Assembly: GCF_002735705.1 (NCBI RefSeq)
Contig: NZ_PDZL01000013.1
Span: 62,001-126,000, forward strand
Source: Janthinobacterium sp. BJB426
GTDB taxonomy: Bacteria; Pseudomonadota; Gammaproteobacteria; Burkholderiales; Burkholderiaceae_D
Length of the DNA stretch: 64,000 bases
Direction: 5' to 3'
Shown here: piece after piece, positions 61,735 through 64,000 of the stretch
How the letters are laid out: each line of letters starts with the position of its first letter
Position numbering within the stretch: position 1 is the first letter of the stretch
Notes under the pieces: model-generated
What the model saw: the letters and a program-made list of their open reading frames with translations, nothing else
Told to the model about the DNA's origin: nothing
Database searches by the model: none
Program-made: the position numbers and the translations under genes

Positions 61735-64000
61735 TCAATCCTTGTTATTGAATACTTCGATGGCGGCCAGGTGCATCGCGGCGCGCTCCAGCACGTCCGT
61801 CTTGCCGCTCCCATCACTGCGCCCATCGGCCGCTGAACCATCGCCCAGTTTCACGGCAAAGTGCGCTTGCGGCGCCAGCTGTGGTGTTGGCGGCACGCCA
61901 TCAACGAGACTGTCGTCGCCTTCGTACTGAAAGATGAATTGCTGGTCGGCCTTGCCCTCGGCAAAGCTTGGCAATTGCACCTCCATGCTCTGCGGGTCGT
62001 TGAATACAAAGTTGGGCGCATTGAAGTTCAGCGGCGACTTGCTGCCAAAGGTGATGCCATCGGCGATGCGGATGAAAGCGCCATGTTTGGAAATCAACAC
62101 GATTTCATCGGCCATGCCCGTCAGCTTGCCGTCGCTGGCCGTGAGCTTCAGGTTTTTTGCCGCGTTGAGGTCCATGTCGTCATGCTGGCTTTGCAGCAGG
62201 AACTTGCCATGGTGGGCGATGGCGCGGATGCCATCCGCATGGGCAAACAGCGAAATGCCCTTGCCCGCGTTCACGCTGTAGCGCTGGCCTGCCACGGCTT
62301 GCAAGTGCTGCTGCGCCACCGTATCGATATTGCTGACGGCATAACTGACGATGGCTTTCGAACTGGCAAAGCTGATGCCGGCGGGCGCCGTGACGGCAAT
62401 CGCCGCCGCACCACCCAGTTCGGCACGGGGCTGCGTATTGCTGCCGCCCTCCCAGCCTTTCAAGCTGTGTTGCAATTCCTGCTGCGCCTGGTCTTCCTGC
62501 TCCAGCGCCTGATGCGTCGCCGCATAGCTGCCCAGCGAGCGAAACAAGTCCAGGCAGTTTTCCATCAGACCCAGATATTCGCTGCGCGCCATATGGCCGC
62601 CATCGCCATTCAGGCGCTTCCAGGCCGAAATCAGCATGCCCTTGCCCGCCCGCATGGCCAACTGCTCGTCGGTGCGCAATTCAGCGCCCTCGCCGCGCGC
62701 ATCGCCCTGGCCGTTGCGCCGGTCCTGCGTCAGCCAGCCCAGGTTGAGCTGTGTGGAACCGTGATCGCTGGCAAGCTGGGCATTGATTTGCCCATGGACA
62801 TCGTCAAAACGCAGCTGGTTGCCACGCGTGCCCTTGATTTCGCGGCTCTTCATGCCGGACAAATAACGGTTGCCGGGCAAGTCGCCTGCCTTGCTCAGGG
62901 CGACCGGCTGCGCGTTGTCGTTATACAACTGGCCCACGATAATGGGCCGGTCCGGGTCACCTCCAAGAAAGGCCAGCAAGACTTCGCTGCCCACGCGGGG
63001 CAAGCCCAGATAGCCGCATTGCTGCATGCTGCCGTGACCGTTTCCCGCCCAGCTCGACGCAACCCGCACCCAGGCCGAATCGGCATCCGTGTCGGAGGCG
63101 CCCGTGCCGCCTGCATGCTCGTGGTCCAGCTTGCGCGTGGCGGGAAAGCGGACCTTGACCCTACCCATCGCGTCGCAATGGACTTCCTCATTCGCCGGCC
63201 CCACCACCACGGCGCTTTGCATGGTGACTGGCGGCAGGTCGATGCGCGTGTCATAGGCTGGAACGATGGGCACGCCGCGCCGCACGGCAGTCAGTGCAAT
63301 ATGCATGCGCAAGGGGCCGTCGTCCACTGTCGCCGCCAGCTCGCGCTGCGGCAGCGATGCGTCATCGGCCAGCCAGCGGTTACGCGCAAACAGGCGGACC
63401 ACCCTGGCGGCAAGCTCCCTGGGTAAATTATTCTGCGCCGCCACCTGCAGCGATGTGACGACAAAGTCGCGCTCGGCCGCTGGCAGGGCGCCGATGTCCG
63501 GGTGCTCGGCCAGGCTGAAGTACTCGCCCGGGCACAGGTCGCGCACGCTGCCTTCGGCGTGAAAGCAATGGCTCTCGTAATCATGCTGCTGCATGGCCAG
63601 CATGCCCAGCTGGCACAAGGCCTCATGATCGTTGCCCGCGCGCGGCGGCAGCACGCGGTAATCATCAAACGTGGCGGCAATCGCATTGCCATGCATGCCC
63701 TGCTGCCCCCGTCCCAAGGCATCGGCGGTCATGAACGGCCGCGCGCGCGGGTGTTCTTCATTCCAGCTATGGCGCGTCACCTTGCCCGCCTGCAGCTTGC
63801 GCACTTCGCTCCACGACGTCAAGGTGTCGCGCTGTTCCGTCGCGCGGTCCGCGTGATAACGCACGGTATCAGCCATGTTTTTCCGCAAGCCATCGGCATG
63901 GTTGAATAGCACCAGGGTATGCGCCGGCTCGGCATGTGCATCCGTATTGCCCTCGGCACGAAAAAACCAGGCGACGCCGCTACGCTTGAGCAGGCGCCGT
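61735..64000 (-). CDS. vgrG: VgrG spike protein (N-terminus beyond the window)
   Basis: The frame is open to the window edge, so the first part of the gene is outside. The visible 755 residues include the end of the gp27-like part (RRLLKRSGVAWFFR is the first line seen), the gp5 OB-fold (GRVKVRFPA), a central tail, and a C-terminal DUF2345 region (about the last 230 residues, beta-helix and coil). It heads the operon vgrG-tle3-tla3-PAAR. Confidence 0.93.
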   Translation of the reverse strand, partial: RRLLKRSGVAWFFRAEGNTDAHAEPAHTLVLFNHADGLRKNMADTVRYHADRATEQRDTLTSWSEVRKLQAGKVTRHSWNEEHPRARPFMTADALGRGQQGMHGNAIAATFDDYRVLPPRAGNDHEALCQLGMLAMQQHDYESHCFHAEGSVRDLCPGEYFSLAEHPDIGALPAAERDFVVTSLQVAAQNNLPRELAARVVRLFARNRWLADDASLPQRELAATVDDGPLRMHIALTAVRRGVPIVPAYDTRIDLPPVTMQSAVVVGPANEEVHCDAMGRVKVRFPATRKLDHEHAGGTGASDTDADSAWVRVASSWAGNGHGSMQQCGYLGLPRVGSEVLLAFLGGDPDRPIIVGQLYNDNAQPVALSKAGDLPGNRYLSGMKSREIKGTRGNQLRFDDVHGQINAQLASDHGSTQLNLGWLTQDRRNGQGDARGEGAELRTDEQLAMRAGKGMLISAWKRLNGDGGHMARSEYLGLMENCLDLFRSLGSYAATHQALEQEDQAQQELQHSLKGWEGGSNTQPRAELGGAAAIAVTAPAGISFASSKAIVSYAVSNIDTVAQQHLQAVAGQRYSVNAGKGISLFAHADGIRAIAHHGKFLLQSQHDDMDLNAAKNLKLTASDGKLTGMADEIVLISKHGAFIRIADGITFGSKSPLNFNAPNFVFNDPQSMEVQLPSFAEGKADQQFIFQYEGDDSLVDGVPPTPQLAPQAHFAVKLGDGSAADGRSDGSGKTDVLERAAMHLAAIEVFNNKD

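Noticed and set aside
61861-63426. 521-codon open frame opposite vgrG
   Set aside because: Antisense shadow of a clear VgrG.

Overview
The window reads as a chromosomal stretch of a GC-rich betaproteobacterium, most like Oxalobacteraceae (Janthinobacterium/Massilia/Duganella type). This rests on gene content (GlnS, GluQ, PyrF, SbcB, LemA/TPM pair, DUF1345, DUF5610, Tsx-like porin) and on codon use; no rRNA or species-level marker is present, so the genus is an inference. No tRNA, rRNA, CRISPR array, insertion sequence or phage integrase was seen.

Region by region. 1-6.1 kb: small unknown proteins, a LysR regulator divergent from an MFS exporter, and a minus-strand group of a J-domain protein followed by three unknown proteins. 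6.2-10.1 kb: glnS with terminator, then a CHASE-type sensor kinase behind its own promoter. 10.2-13.3 kb: a protein with a glycine-rich-domain-like N-terminus and a nonapeptide repeat tail, a small HTH protein, small unknowns and a nucleotide-sugar epimerase-like protein. 13.3-24.4 kb: a ferredoxin-reductase type enzyme, MFS, DUF1345, HPF, a CNB-GGDEF protein, DUF5610, sbcB, pyrF, lemA/TPM genes and an SDR. 24.4-24.8 kb: a gene-free stretch with two promoter- and terminator-bounded units that look like small RNAs. 24.9-34.6 kb: VanZ-like, lipoprotein, M24-like, M20 and M28 peptidases, an LLM oxidoreductase, MFS and HDOD. 34.7-40.6 kb: a purine-nucleoside uptake locus, with a BMP-type ABC transporter on the minus strand and a divergent Tsx-like outer-membrane channel.

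40.6-48.8 kb is the most unusual part. tssF and tssG (type VI secretion baseplate) are followed by a vgrG that keeps only about its first 78 codons. It then breaks into about 5 kb of strongly AT-rich DNA packed with small unknown genes, duplicated and decayed genes, and two short effector-like tails that overlap the next gene by ATGA. I read this as an array of orphan immunity genes and effector scars downstream of vgrG. Housekeeping sequence resumes at gluQ (48.9 kb).

49.9-64 kb: a TonB-dependent receptor with a structured leader, a hybrid sensor kinase whose gene overlaps a class A beta-lactamase gene, and on the minus strand a type VI effector operon (vgrG, tle3, tla3, PAAR) followed by a secreted unknown protein that is a candidate immunity factor and a DUF695 protein. 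The vgrG runs off the right edge. The two type VI loci probably serve one secretion system whose remaining core genes lie outside the window.
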